Below are positions 1 through 7,374 of a stretch of 64,000 bases of DNA, in pieces (the stretch's first letter is position 1; every line of letters begins with the position of its first letter). The stretch is from Paenibacillus endophyticus (GTDB lineage Bacteria > Bacillota > Bacilli > Paenibacillales > Paenibacillaceae): NCBI RefSeq assembly GCF_014192395.1, contig NZ_JACHXW010000003.1:174955-238954 (forward strand), written 5' to 3'. The notes below the pieces were generated by a model that was not told where the DNA came from, did not search any database, and saw only the letters and a list, made by a program, of their open reading frames with translations. The translations under genes and the position numbers were made by a program.

Positions 1-2
1 CC

Positions 3-1157
3 TCCAACCACAAATATGATACGGTCGATTATAAGCAAATCGATCCCCAATTTGGCGATGCTGCGCTGCTTAAGCAACTGGTGAAGTCCTGCCATGAGCT
101 CGGGATACGCGTCGTGCTGGATGCCGTATTCAACCATACAAGCGAGCAATTCCCTCCTTTTCAGGATGTCCTGAAGCATGGGGAGAGCTCCAAATACAAA
201 GACTGGTTTCACTTGAACGGCTTTCCCGTTGAGGTCAAGGATGGCACTGCCAACTACGCAACTTTTGGCTTTTACGGCAATATGCCAAAGCTCAATACGG
301 CGAATCCAGAGGTTAAGCAGTATTTGCTCGAGGTAGCTGTCCATTGGATAAGAGAGGCGGATATTGACGGCTGGCGGCTCGATGTAGCCAATGAAATCGA
401 CCACTCCTTCTGGCATGATTTCCGAACAGCAGTAAAAACCGAGAAGGCCGATGTTTTTATTATCGGGGAGGTTTGGGGCAATGCGCTCAATTGGCTGCAC
501 GGGGATGAATTCGATTCGTCCATGAACTATCCGTTTACGAATAAGGTGACGGAATTTTTCGCCGCTTCCGACTATGCTGCCTCCGATTTCGCTGACCAAA
601 TCAACAGCCTGCTTATGCGCTATCCGCAGCAAACGAACGAGGCGCTGTTCAATCTGCTCTCCAGCCACGACATTCCGCGTGCAGCGACCAGGCTAGGCGG
701 CAATAAAGACCGACTAAAGCTGGCCGTCGTGTTCATGATGGCTTCCATGGGCATTCCCTGCATCTACTATGGCGACGAAATCGGCCTTGATGGCGGAGAT
801 GATCCCGATTGCCGCAAATGCATGGAGTGGGACACCGACAAGCAGGACCGTGAGCTATTCGACTTTTACCAGCTGCTGATTGCCCTTCGCAAGGAGCATG
901 CCGCGCTCCGCGACGGACGCTTCCGCTTCCTGCATGCCGACAATGCAAATGGGACGCTCCTTTTCGAGCGTTTGAACACCCGGCAGCATTTTACAATCTG
1001 GATCAACAATACGGAGGAAGCCGTCACGCTCTCGCATCCCATGAAAGCCGATGATTGGCATGACGCGCTGACCGGGGAAAAGATCGTCTTGGCGGAGGAT
1101 AAGCTTGAAATCGAGCTTCCGCCTCTGGATTTCAGAATCATCTATCGGAATATTTAA
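3..1157 (+). CDS. GH13 neopullulanase / maltogenic amylase (C-terminal part)
   Basis: Alpha-amylase-superfamily glycosidase acting on maltodextrins or cyclodextrins. The frame is open from base 3, so the gene starts upstream of the window and only about 384 C-terminal residues are visible; the internal GTG at 81 is not a real start. The visible N-terminus (SNHKYDTVDY, then IDPQFGD) is typical of the GH13_20 neopullulanase/cyclomaltodextrinase group. Conserved regions follow in order: DAVFNH (region I), GWRLDVANE with the nucleophile Asp near nt 380, GEVWG with the acid/base Glu near nt 470, and SSHD with the third catalytic Asp near nt 670. A C-terminal beta domain ends the protein. A terminator follows directly. 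glgC lies downstream, which suits storage-glucan metabolism, but it has its own promoter. The exact substrate cannot be told from this fragment. Confidence 0.9.
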   Translation, partial: SNHKYDTVDYKQIDPQFGDAALLKQLVKSCHELGIRVVLDAVFNHTSEQFPPFQDVLKHGESSKYKDWFHLNGFPVEVKDGTANYATFGFYGNMPKLNTANPEVKQYLLEVAVHWIREADIDGWRLDVANEIDHSFWHDFRTAVKTEKADVFIIGEVWGNALNWLHGDEFDSSMNYPFTNKVTEFFAASDYAASDFADQINSLLMRYPQQTNEALFNLLSSHDIPRAATRLGGNKDRLKLAVVFMMASMGIPCIYYGDEIGLDGGDDPDCRKCMEWDTDKQDRELFDFYQLLIALRKEHAALRDGRFRFLHADNANGTLLFERLNTRQHFTIWINNTEEAVTLSHPMKADDWHDALTGEKIVLAEDKLEIELPPLDFRIIYRNI

Positions 1158-1165
1158 CGGCTTTT

Positions 1166-1208
1166 GAACCCTTGCTTTGCCATTTAGGCAAGGAAAGGGT
1201 TCTTTTTC
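1166..1208 (+). terminator. Rho-independent terminator after the GH13 gene
   Basis: Inverted repeat GAACCCTT ... AAGGGTTC with additional inner pairing (TTTGCC/GGCAAG), followed at once by TTTTT. It lies 9 bp after the stop codon. Confidence 0.8.
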
Positions 1209-1291
1209 CCCTTATCGCTCCCCCTCCCTATCGAATCCGGCCGATAAACAACCAGCTAATACTTTTTTTTCATTGCATCGGTTTCAAAATA

Positions 1292-1320
1292 GTCAAGTAC
1301 GGTTAATGTTTCATTATAAT
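1292..1320 (+). promoter_or_regulatory. Candidate glgC promoter
   Basis: A perfect TATAAT at 1315-1320 lies about 48 bp upstream of the glgC start. The -35 at the right spacing (GTCAAG, 1292-1297) is weak. The -10 is embedded in a 14-bp perfect palindrome (TTCATTATAATGAA, 1310-1323) that could be an operator. Confidence 0.4.
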
Positions 1321-1367
1321 GAACGCAGCCAATACCAACCACACTTATCGGACAGGGGGAAATTAAA

Positions 1368-2588
1368 TTGAAAAGTCATAATGAATGCATTGCCATGTTG
1401 TTAGCAGGTGGCGAAGGACGACGCCTTGCACCGCTGACGAGCCAAGCCGCGAAGCCGATTGTCCCGTTCGGTGATCGTTATCGCATGATCGATTTTCCGC
1501 TGAATAACTGCGCAAATTCGAATATCCGAACGATTGGTGTTCTTACGCAGTACTGTGCCGATAGTGTTCATAGCTATGTAGCGAACAACAAGGACGAGCT
1601 TCAGAAATCGCAAACCGAATGCCGCGTCACGATGCTCCCTTCTTCACGCAAGCGCGCTGACGGCTATGCAGGAACTGCAGACGCGATTTACCAAAATATC
1701 GATTACATTGACGAACATAACCCTGAGCATGTGCTCATCCTCTCAGGTGACCATATTTATGAAATGGATTATAAGCCGATGCTTGAATTTCATAAAAACC
1801 GCAGCTCTGACGTTACGATTGCCGTTAAGAAGGTCGCTTGGCGAGAAGCAAGCCGCTTCGGCATTCTCAAGACGGACGACCGCTTCAGAGTCAGCTCCTT
1901 TCACGAAAAGCCAGCTGAGCCAAATAGCAATTTAGCATCGATGGGCATTTATTTGTTCCGCTGGTCCGAGTTGAAAAAATATTTGCTGACGGATGCCGCC
2001 AACCCTAATTCCAGTCATGACTTCGGCAAGGACATCATTCCGGCTATCCTCGCCGCCAAAGCTAACATGGTTGCCTATCCTTACGAAGGCTACTGGCGCG
2101 ATGTCGGCACGATTGACAGCCTATGGGAAGCGAATATGGATTTGCTTGACGGCGAGCTTAGGCTGAATAAGCAAGAACCGACAGCTCAGCTAGACGCAAT
2201 CGCCAGCATGGAGGAGCCTTATATAAGCAAGTCAGCAACGATCACTGATTCTCTTCTGCACCCGGCATGCGCAATTGAAGCGGATGTAACGCGCTCTGTC
2301 ATCTGCAACGGCGTCACAGTAGGGGCGAACAGCGAAATTTACGAAAGCATCATTATGCCAGGCGCTAGAATCGGTCGAAATGTGACGATCCACCGCGCTA
2401 TTATTGGAGAAGGCGCCATCATACACGACGGAGCTTTTGTCGGTCAGCTGAATGATGAAATATCGGTTGTCGGACCGGGCGAAGCGATTACCGCTTCATC
2501 ATCCTCATTGAAAGATTACAGCCTGGAACCGCTCACCAGCTTACTCAGCGAGGCACCAGGACGCGTTCACAGCAATATGCTCGGATAA
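1368..2588 (+). CDS. glgC: Glucose-1-phosphate adenylyltransferase
   Basis: ADP-glucose pyrophosphorylase: makes ADP-glucose from glucose-1-phosphate and ATP, the committed step of bacterial glycogen synthesis in the cytoplasm. The 406-residue length is normal. The N-terminal nucleotidyltransferase domain has the LLAGGEGRRLAPLT loop and KPIVPFG, then GTADAIYQN and LSGDHIYEMDY. The C-terminus carries the hexapeptide left-handed beta-helix typical of GlgC. The start is a TTG preceded by an AGGGGGA ribosome site. In Bacillus the gene sits in a glgBCDAP operon; here it stands alone with its own promoter and terminator and no glgD or glgA beside it, so partners must lie elsewhere. Confidence 0.95.
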   Translation: MKSHNECIAMLLAGGEGRRLAPLTSQAAKPIVPFGDRYRMIDFPLNNCANSNIRTIGVLTQYCADSVHSYVANNKDELQKSQTECRVTMLPSSRKRADGYAGTADAIYQNIDYIDEHNPEHVLILSGDHIYEMDYKPMLEFHKNRSSDVTIAVKKVAWREASRFGILKTDDRFRVSSFHEKPAEPNSNLASMGIYLFRWSELKKYLLTDAANPNSSHDFGKDIIPAILAAKANMVAYPYEGYWRDVGTIDSLWEANMDLLDGELRLNKQEPTAQLDAIASMEEPYISKSATITDSLLHPACAIEADVTRSVICNGVTVGANSEIYESIIMPGARIGRNVTIHRAIIGEGAIIHDGAFVGQLNDEISVVGPGEAITASSSSLKDYSLEPLTSLLSEAPGRVHSNMLG

Positions 2589-2601
2589 ATGATTAGGAAT
2601 A

Positions 2602-2656
2602 GTAAATAAGGCAAACCGCAGGAGTCAATGCTCCAAGCTGTTTGCCTTATTTACTG
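2602..2656. terminator. Bidirectional terminator between glgC and the ytxH-like gene
   Basis: A perfect 16-bp inverted repeat (AGTAAATAAGGCAAAC at 2602-2617, complement at 2641-2656) with a smaller GGAG/CTCC hairpin in the loop. The arm is AT-rich at the base in both directions and lies between two convergent genes. Confidence 0.75.
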
Positions 2657-2705
2657 AAAATTCAGTTTTCATTCAATCCAACACGGATTAAGCTGCGTGA
2701 AGACA

Positions 2706-3134
2706 TTAATTAATGGACTGAAGCTCCTTGGCTACCGCCGCTTCTGTTTCTCCTGCTTCAACGGTTTCTATCGCGCTTGATGCCTCTTCATTTCCTGCTT
2801 CAGTCACATCATCAAAATCAGCAACAGCTTCCGTTTCCTCGGTGCCTTTGCTGCGCCCTCTTACGCTGCTTACGACGCTGCTTGCCGCTTGCTTCGTTTT
2901 ACCGGCGATTTGTACCGCTTGCCCGCCGATCTGCTTCGCAAATCTTCCGGTAGTGTCTCCCACTTGGCCAGCAACTTTAACGGTCGTCTCTCCAACCTTC
3001 TGAGCGCCGTCCGAAATATCCTGACGCAGCTCCTTGCCTGGCTTCGGCGCCAATAGCAAGGCAGTAATCGAGCCAACGACACCTCCGACTAATGCGCCCA
3101 ACAAAAACCCTTTTGTTTGTTTACCTGTTGACAT
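2706..3134 (-). CDS. YtxH-family general stress protein
   Basis: Small protein of 142 residues with an N-terminal glycine-zipper-like hydrophobic segment ([14 protein letters not shown], residues 9-22) followed by [12 protein letters not shown], the YtxH family signature. The middle is an amphipathic helical region with repeated Gln/Val/Gly segments, and the C-terminus is acidic (Glu/Ala-rich). YtxH proteins are stress-induced and probably membrane-associated; their biochemical role is unknown. It follows the DUF948 gene by 51 bp on the same strand, as in the Bacillus ytxGH pair, so the two are probably cotranscribed. Start ATG with GAAAGGAGCG upstream. Confidence 0.8.
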   Translation of the reverse strand: MSTGKQTKGFLLGALVGGVVGSITALLLAPKPGKELRQDISDGAQKVGETTVKVAGQVGDTTGRFAKQIGGQAVQIAGKTKQAASSVVSSVRGRSKGTEETEAVADFDDVTEAGNEEASSAIETVEAGETEAAVAKELQSIN

Positions 3135-3185
3135 TGTATTCGCTCCTTTCGAGTTTAGCGTGCTCTTCGTCTATCGCACCTTACG

Positions 3186-3662
3186 TTAGGATTCCGATTC
3201 GGATACGGGATCATGCGTTTCCCTTGCAGTCGGTTCACTCTTACGGCTAGTTTGCCACAGCTGCCACGCCGTCATCCCTAGCTCTGCCCATTCAAGCGCA
3301 TCGCCGACCTGCCGCTTTGTTTGATAGCGCTTCGCATGCCGCTCCGCCGATTCCGACAGCAGCGATGTAATGTGCTCAGCCGCTGACGTCGTGTTGGCAA
3401 TAGCCCCGCCAACTTGACCAGCCGACTCGAACAGCTTGCTTGCTGCCTGCAGCTGCCGATTCGCGGAACGGATCGTTTCCTCCGCCGGTTCAACCAGCCT
3501 GCATAGCTCCGTACTCAGCTTATGCACATCCAACCGCATCGCTGCCGCCTCCGTCTGCACATGATCCAATCTGCGCAAGGCCGAACGCAAGGCTAGCAGA
3601 ATGCCCGCCACCAAAATAACAAATGCCCCTGCAGCGATCGCTGCGCTCCACGCTATGACCAT
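3186..3662 (-). CDS. DUF948 (YtxG-like) membrane-anchored protein
   Basis: Protein of 158 residues with one N-terminal transmembrane helix (about residues 3-25), then a heptad-like helical region (LRRLDHVQTEAAAMRLDVHK) characteristic of DUF948/YtxG, and a basic and acidic C-terminal tail. The start was moved to the ATG at 3662 because AAGGAGGAGGG precedes it by about 7 nt; the longer frame has no ribosome site. It is the first gene of a two-gene unit with the YtxH-like gene. An inverted repeat TTACGCAA/TTGCGTAA (3680-3687 and 3727-3734) lies in the leader. Function is not known; B. subtilis YtxG belongs to the general stress regulon. Confidence 0.75.
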   Translation of the reverse strand: MVIAWSAAIAAGAFVILVAGILLALRSALRRLDHVQTEAAAMRLDVHKLSTELCRLVEPAEETIRSANRQLQAASKLFESAGQVGGAIANTTSAAEHITSLLSESAERHAKRYQTKRQVGDALEWAELGMTAWQLWQTSRKSEPTARETHDPVSESES

Positions 3663-3827
3663 AGCCGTATCCCTCCTCCTTACGCAATGACTTGCCTGCC
3701 AATCCGGCATCTAGACGAATGCCCACTTGCGTAATGACAGTATAAGCAGCATGGGCTTGTCCTGACACAACCGATTGTAAAATCACTCACTCTCCTTGCA
3801 TCCATGAATCGCATGCATGCATCACAG

Positions 3828-3933
3828 GCGTAAACGGTTGTCGCCGTCCTCCGTGGCAAAAGCAGTCGTTTCGCGGAAATATATAAGCACAATTACATGT
3901 GAAAACATATAAATTCTTATCTATTAAAAAAAG
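3828..3933. repeat. 106-bp interspersed repeat, copy 1
   Basis: Aligns without gaps over 106 bp to 4729-4834, with about 84% identity. The conserved core is GGCAAAAGCAGTCGTTTC. One end is the T-tract of a terminator and the other is GCGTAAAC. It lies between the stop of the SufR-like gene and the start of the DUF948 gene. No coding capacity is evident. Confidence 0.8.
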
Positions 3934-3972
3934 ACCGCTTAGGCAATCGTCTCCGATTTGCAAAAGCGGTCT
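3925..3972 (-). terminator. Terminator of the SufR-like gene
   Basis: On the minus strand, AGACCGCTT pairs with AAGCGGTCT and is followed by seven T. It is 22 bp past the stop codon. The T-tract is also the end of the 106-bp repeat. Confidence 0.85.
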
Positions 3973-3993
3973 ATGCAGACCATTCATCTATTC

Positions 3994-4650
3994 TTAGCCA
4001 ATGTGATAGCTGCACTTGCCCCCGCCCTTAGCCAAACATTCCGTGCGTTCGACGGGCGCGTCAAGCAGCGTTCTAAACAATGAAAGCTCGCAAGTGCATG
4101 CTTGAATATATTTGCCGGCAACCTGGGCGATGGGGCAATTGTATTCATAAAGCTTGAAGCTGCCATCACTTTGCGGTTCTACTTCTGCCATATACCCGCC
4201 GGCATTTTGAATGATGGCGAGCTCATTAACCTTATCCTTCAGGCTCTTTCCTGTCATACGAGCTTCATAACGGTCCTGAAGCTTCTTCTTGCGTCCTTCG
4301 AACATCCGGTCAATAAGCACTGCGGTATCCGGGTCATCTGCGAGCTCATCAAGCAAGTCCAGCGCAAGCAAATGATAATTTTTCGGAAAAAGCTCATCTG
4401 CTTCCGCCGTAAGCTCATAGGCATGGAGCGGCCTGCCCATCGCTTGACGCACCGAAACGATTTGGACGCTGCCTTCGCTCTCCAGTCCGTACATATGCCG
4501 TCGTATCGCCATTTCCGTCAGCTCGAGCTTGCTTGACAGATCACCGGCATACATTCTGCCTTCCGTTTTCAGCAGCAGCAAAATCCGCTCGCGTGTGGAC
4601 TGCTCTCCCTGCACTGTTTTTTTCACACCTGCAGCACCTGATGTTTTCAT
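3994..4650 (-). CDS. SufR-like winged-helix regulator with C-terminal cysteine cluster
   Basis: DNA-binding regulator of 218 residues. The N-terminal winged helix (about residues 15-75, with TEMAIRRHMYGLESEG as recognition region) is of the ArsR/DeoR type. The C-terminus has Cys in YNCPI, 12 residues later ACTC, then TEC and GGGKC, a pattern like the Fe-S-binding cysteines of SufR-type repressors. I infer redox or iron-sulfur sensing; the target is unknown and no suf genes are in the window. The ATG at 4650 is preferred (GAAGGG 9 nt upstream) over a TTG at 4659. The gene is monocistronic, flanked by two copies of the 106-bp repeat. Confidence 0.7.
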   Translation of the reverse strand: MKTSGAAGVKKTVQGEQSTRERILLLLKTEGRMYAGDLSSKLELTEMAIRRHMYGLESEGSVQIVSVRQAMGRPLHAYELTAEADELFPKNYHLLALDLLDELADDPDTAVLIDRMFEGRKKKLQDRYEARMTGKSLKDKVNELAIIQNAGGYMAEVEPQSDGSFKLYEYNCPIAQVAGKYIQACTCELSLFRTLLDAPVERTECLAKGGGKCSYHIG

Positions 4651-4728
4651 CCGCTTCAACCCTTCACCACCCTTGCAGGCTTGTTAGCGTCATTGTATCG
4701 TATTTTGACTTTTTCGTAAATCAATCAA

Positions 4729-4834
4729 GCGTAAACAGCTGTCGACGTCCTCTGCGGCAAAAGCAGTCGTTTCACAGAGATATATAAGCACATTTAGATG
4801 CGAAAACATATATATTCTTATAGATCAAAAAAAG
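4729..4834. repeat. 106-bp interspersed repeat, copy 2
   Basis: Partner of 3828-3933, same orientation and same length. It lies between the promoter side of the SufR-like gene and the terminator of the DUF86 gene. Again one end coincides with the terminator T-tract. Confidence 0.8.
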
Positions 4835-4861
4835 GCTGCAGCCTTTGCTTGCGGCTGCAGC
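4827..4861 (-). terminator. Terminator of the Dabb-DUF86 operon
   Basis: On the minus strand, GCTGCAGCC (4853-4861) pairs with GGCTGCAGC (4835-4843) and is followed by seven T. Confidence 0.85.
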
Positions 4862-4886
4862 TCGCTCGTATCTAATCCTGCATATC

Positions 4887-5306
4887 TTACAATTCACGAT
4901 CCAAATAGTCTTCGACCGCTTGCTTATATTCCGGCAATAACGTGGACAACGTTTTTGAAAGCGGATGGAGAGAAGCTCTCTCCCATACATAGTAGTCCTG
5001 AACGAGCGGCTTGCGAAGCTGCACCAGCTCAATTAACGTACTCTGCATGTCCGCTGGAAAAGCACCGGCTTCACCCGAAATTTCAATGATGTCCTCATAG
5101 CTGCTCGCATCGCGCAGGATAAATCCGTCAATGAGAAAGCTTCCAACATCCGTCACCGTTTCGATGGCCAGATGGAGCGCTCTCTCCTGCGCCAAGCCTT
5201 CAAGCAGCGTGCCCTGCCATTGATCGGCAAGCACGTCCAGCGCGGCTGCAATCTCGGCTATTGCATCCAATCGTACAGCAATTTGTTCCCGATTCACATA
5301 ATACAT
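4887..5306 (-). CDS. DUF86 (HepT-like/YutE) protein
   Basis: All-helical protein of 139 residues matching the DUF86/HepT fold (YutE of B. subtilis). The HepT toxins carry an Rx4-6HY ribonuclease motif; here the equivalent stretch reads LRKPLVQDYYVWER, so the His is missing and nuclease activity is doubtful. No nucleotidyltransferase (MNT) antitoxin gene is adjacent, also unlike true HepT/MntA modules. The start is taken as the ATG at 5306; a TTG lies one codon upstream and neither has a strong ribosome site. It is the last gene of a unit with the 38-aa peptide and the Dabb gene, 17 bp after the former. Confidence 0.7.
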   Translation of the reverse strand: MYYVNREQIAVRLDAIAEIAAALDVLADQWQGTLLEGLAQERALHLAIETVTDVGSFLIDGFILRDASSYEDIIEISGEAGAFPADMQSTLIELVQLRKPLVQDYYVWERASLHPLSKTLSTLLPEYKQAVEDYLDREL

Positions 5307-5323
5307 CAATCAGTCGCCCGCTT

Positions 5324-5440
5324 TCAGCCTTGTTTCTTTTTTTTCGATTTGCGTTTCAGCCATACCACCATAATAATGCTGCTAAAAATAATAACCAGCA
5401 AATAGGTCATAATTTCATATACGTCTCTCATGTCGCTCAT
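5324..5440 (-). CDS. 38-aa single-pass membrane peptide
   Basis: Short open frame MSDMRDVYEIM, then a hydrophobic helix (about residues 13-28, LLVIIFSSIIMVVW) and a very basic tail (KRKSKKKKQG). ATG with GAGGG about 8 nt upstream; this ribosome site overlaps the stop codon of the Dabb gene, which indicates translational coupling. The position between two same-strand genes with 12- and 17-bp gaps, the topology and the ribosome site all support a real gene. Function is unknown. Confidence 0.6.
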   Translation of the reverse strand: MSDMRDVYEIMTYLLVIIFSSIIMVVWLKRKSKKKKQG

Positions 5441-5452
5441 TCGTATTTACCC

Positions 5453-5740
5453 TCAGCTTTCAAAATCGACGCTGACGGAAGCTTCGCGAACTTGCGTCAT
5501 ATACTCGATAACCTTTTTATGAATAGGATGCACTTGGTAAACTTCCAACGCCTCCAAGGAATCAAATGTCGTAATGAGCGCAATATCGTACGAACGCTCG
5601 GAATGCAGCACGTCAATGCCCACCTCAATGGATTTCAATACTTCAATTTTGCCTTCCATATCTCTAAGTACTTGCGCGGCACGGGCTACGCTCTCTTCGC
5701 TGCTGTCTTTTAGTTTAAAGAAAACAATATGTGTTAGCAT
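5453..5740 (-). CDS. Dabb-family (stress-responsive A/B barrel) protein
   Basis: Cytosolic protein of 95 residues beginning MLTHIVFFKLKD and containing the family pattern of an N-terminal His-Ile-Val-x-Phe-Lys strand, a central helix with a Leu-rich repeat, SYDIALITTFDSLEALE, and a C-terminal YQVHPIHKKV. Dabb domains form dimeric alpha/beta barrels; the bacterial members have no settled function. The start was moved to the ATG at 5740 because AAGGAGG lies 8 nt upstream. It leads a three-gene unit with the membrane peptide and the DUF86 gene. Confidence 0.85.
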   Translation of the reverse strand: MLTHIVFFKLKDSSEESVARAAQVLRDMEGKIEVLKSIEVGIDVLHSERSYDIALITTFDSLEALEVYQVHPIHKKVIEYMTQVREASVSVDFES

Positions 5741-5847
5741 TTGTTGTTCCTCCTTTGGCTTCATTGTATATTTTGCATCCGATTGTCACATAATAACCTA
5801 TGCAGTCGCATTACGGCAATCTTTAACACGAAGGAGATCGGTACGTT

Positions 5848-6114
5848 ATGCGCTATCCGGTTACGATTGTTGCTACTTTGATTGGTATCGCCATCAGCTT
5901 GTTCAATTCCACCGGCTACGACCCTCACAACATGGTTTTCTTTATGTTCAGCATCCCGTCCTGGATCGTGGATTTGTTTGTGGACGTGCATGAGGTAAAC
6001 GTCCTGCTCATGTATGCTTTAACCGTAATAACATGGGCTTTGCTCGGGTTTGTGGCCGACATACTCATTGCGAGGGGACGAGAAAGCGAGCGTCATCCCC
6101 GCTCAGCGAGGTAA
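5848..6114 (+). CDS. Small two-helix membrane protein, unknown
   Basis: Protein of 88 residues with hydrophobic helices at about 4-19 and 52-75, joined by an aromatic, acidic loop (SIPSWIVDLFVDVHEVN), and a basic C-terminal tail (ARGRESERHPRSAR) that would be cytoplasmic. GAAGGAGATC precedes the ATG by 8 nt. It stands alone, divergent from the Dabb gene. I do not recognise the family. Confidence 0.65.
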   Translation: MRYPVTIVATLIGIAISLFNSTGYDPHNMVFFMFSIPSWIVDLFVDVHEVNVLLMYALTVITWALLGFVADILIARGRESERHPRSAR

Positions 6115-6123
6115 CATCAAATT

Positions 6124-6150
6124 AACAAAAAGGAGCCTTTCGGCTCCTTT
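6124..6150. terminator. Bidirectional terminator
   Basis: AAAGGAGCC (6129-6137) pairs with GGCTCCTTT (6142-6150) around a 4-base loop. The T-tract is stronger on the minus strand, serving the cupredoxin gene; on the plus strand it serves the small membrane protein gene. Confidence 0.85.
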
Positions 6151-6182
6151 CGCATTTTCACAGCGCTTCAGTGAATGGCATG

Positions 6183-6572
6183 TTAGGCCGCTTCTACAAT
6201 CAGCTTAGCTTCCATCGTTGTATGCCCTTGGCCGCATGGAATAGAGCAATAGATGCGATACGTACCCGGCTCTGTGAATTCCAAATCAGTCTCAGGATGA
6301 TCATTGTCCAAAGCTACTTTAAGCTCATCAATATGCATACCATGAATACCGCTCTTATTGGATAGCTTAAGTCTAACTTTGTCTCCAACCTTAACTTTGT
6401 ACTCTTCTTGGTCAAATACGAAATCGTTGGATGCTACTACCTTGAGCAAAGTCATGCCCTCTGGCAGCGAGGCAGACTCGTCAACCGGTTTAGCAGGCAG
6501 GGCGAAAGTGAGCAAATATAAGCCCAGCAATGATGCCGCTGCAAATAAAGTAAACATAATCCACTTGTGCAT
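6183..6572 (-). CDS. Orphan CuA-type cupredoxin, cytochrome c oxidase subunit II-like
   Basis: Membrane-anchored protein of 129 residues: one N-terminal helix (about 5-25), then a cupredoxin domain. The C-terminal motif CSIPCGQGHTTM fits the CuA pattern Cx3CGx2Hx2M of oxidase subunit II, and upstream His residues (IHGMH) could supply the other ligand. It lacks the second transmembrane helix of a full subunit II and no oxidase genes lie nearby. It may be the small subunit II of a ba3-type oxidase encoded elsewhere, or a nitrous-oxide-reductase-like copper carrier. ATG with AAGGGGAGC upstream. Confidence 0.8.
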   Translation of the reverse strand: MHKWIMFTLFAAASLLGLYLLTFALPAKPVDESASLPEGMTLLKVVASNDFVFDQEEYKVKVGDKVRLKLSNKSGIHGMHIDELKVALDNDHPETDLEFTEPGTYRIYCSIPCGQGHTTMEAKLIVEAA

Positions 6573-6707
6573 TGCTACGTGCTCCCCTTTGCGATCATAA
6601 TGTCTACCTCTTATATTACATAAGATTGTCCGAAGTTCTCAACCTTAAACTAAAGAAAGAGGAAAAGTTTTTTTGTTATTTTGACAAAACAATGAACAAA
6701 TTCAAAA

Positions 6708-7109
6708 TTAACTGGACAAATACTGTTTTAACACTCGTTCGGACTCCGCTTTGACAAACCCCCACAGCATAAAAAAACGGTGATGGTAGCCTCTGCACAC
6801 ATATTCGGCATGCAAGCCGTCCTTCTGGCGCCTTTCCTCGTAAACCTTAATGCCCGTTTGGCGAAACTCCCTTTTAATCACGGCAAGATCAAGCAATACC
6901 CGATCCTGCATCCCCCGCATCATCGATTCGTAGAACCGCGGAAGCTTAATGGCGGACGAGCCGATCACTCGTATATCATGATCCAAAATGCGCATCACAA
7001 TTCCAAGCAGTACAAAACGCTTCACAAGCTCAAGCTCTTCCTCTGTCTGAATAGGCGGGTGCGCTGCTGTTTTGGCTTTGCCGCGGCTTACTTCCTCATA
7101 TGCGGCCAT
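6708..7109 (-). CDS. Conserved hypothetical protein
   Basis: Soluble protein of 133 residues, mostly helical and charged, with a basic C-terminal half rich in Arg/Tyr/His (CRGYHHRFFMLWGFVK). The start at 7109 was chosen for GGAGGGG 6 nt upstream. It resembles short uncharacterised Bacillales proteins of the YhjD type by overall pattern, but I am not certain of that. Monocistronic, divergent from the potassium channel gene. Confidence 0.6.
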   Translation of the reverse strand: MAAYEEVSRGKAKTAAHPPIQTEEELELVKRFVLLGIVMRILDHDIRVIGSSAIKLPRFYESMMRGMQDRVLLDLAVIKREFRQTGIKVYEERRQKDGLHAEYVCRGYHHRFFMLWGFVKAESERVLKQYLSS

Positions 7110-7374
7110 TACAACCCCTCCAAATAAGAACATTTGTTCTTATTATAGCGATCTGCAACGATTTTATGCAAGTCCATTTCGATATAGTAAAAAATTACCG
7201 TTTAAGCCTGTTCAGCTCTATTATTAGGGTGAACGGTTCTTTCCAAAAGCTGCTCCGCAGTTCAATTCCATCGCTGTCGTTAAATTTATGCCCATCCATA
7301 TCGTTTTCATATTGGAAAGCATCCGAAAAGGTAGTATGGTGGTTAAAGCCATATTTCGAATGAGGGTGACAGGG

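Noticed and set aside
3986..4536. Plus-strand frame of about 144 codons opposite the SufR-like gene
   Set aside because: No ribosome site or coding character; the minus-strand frame has recognisable domains and a terminator.
4887..5440. Toxin-antitoxin module (HepT-like protein plus small membrane peptide)
   Set aside because: The catalytic His is missing, there is no MNT partner, and the peptide is a membrane protein of another type.
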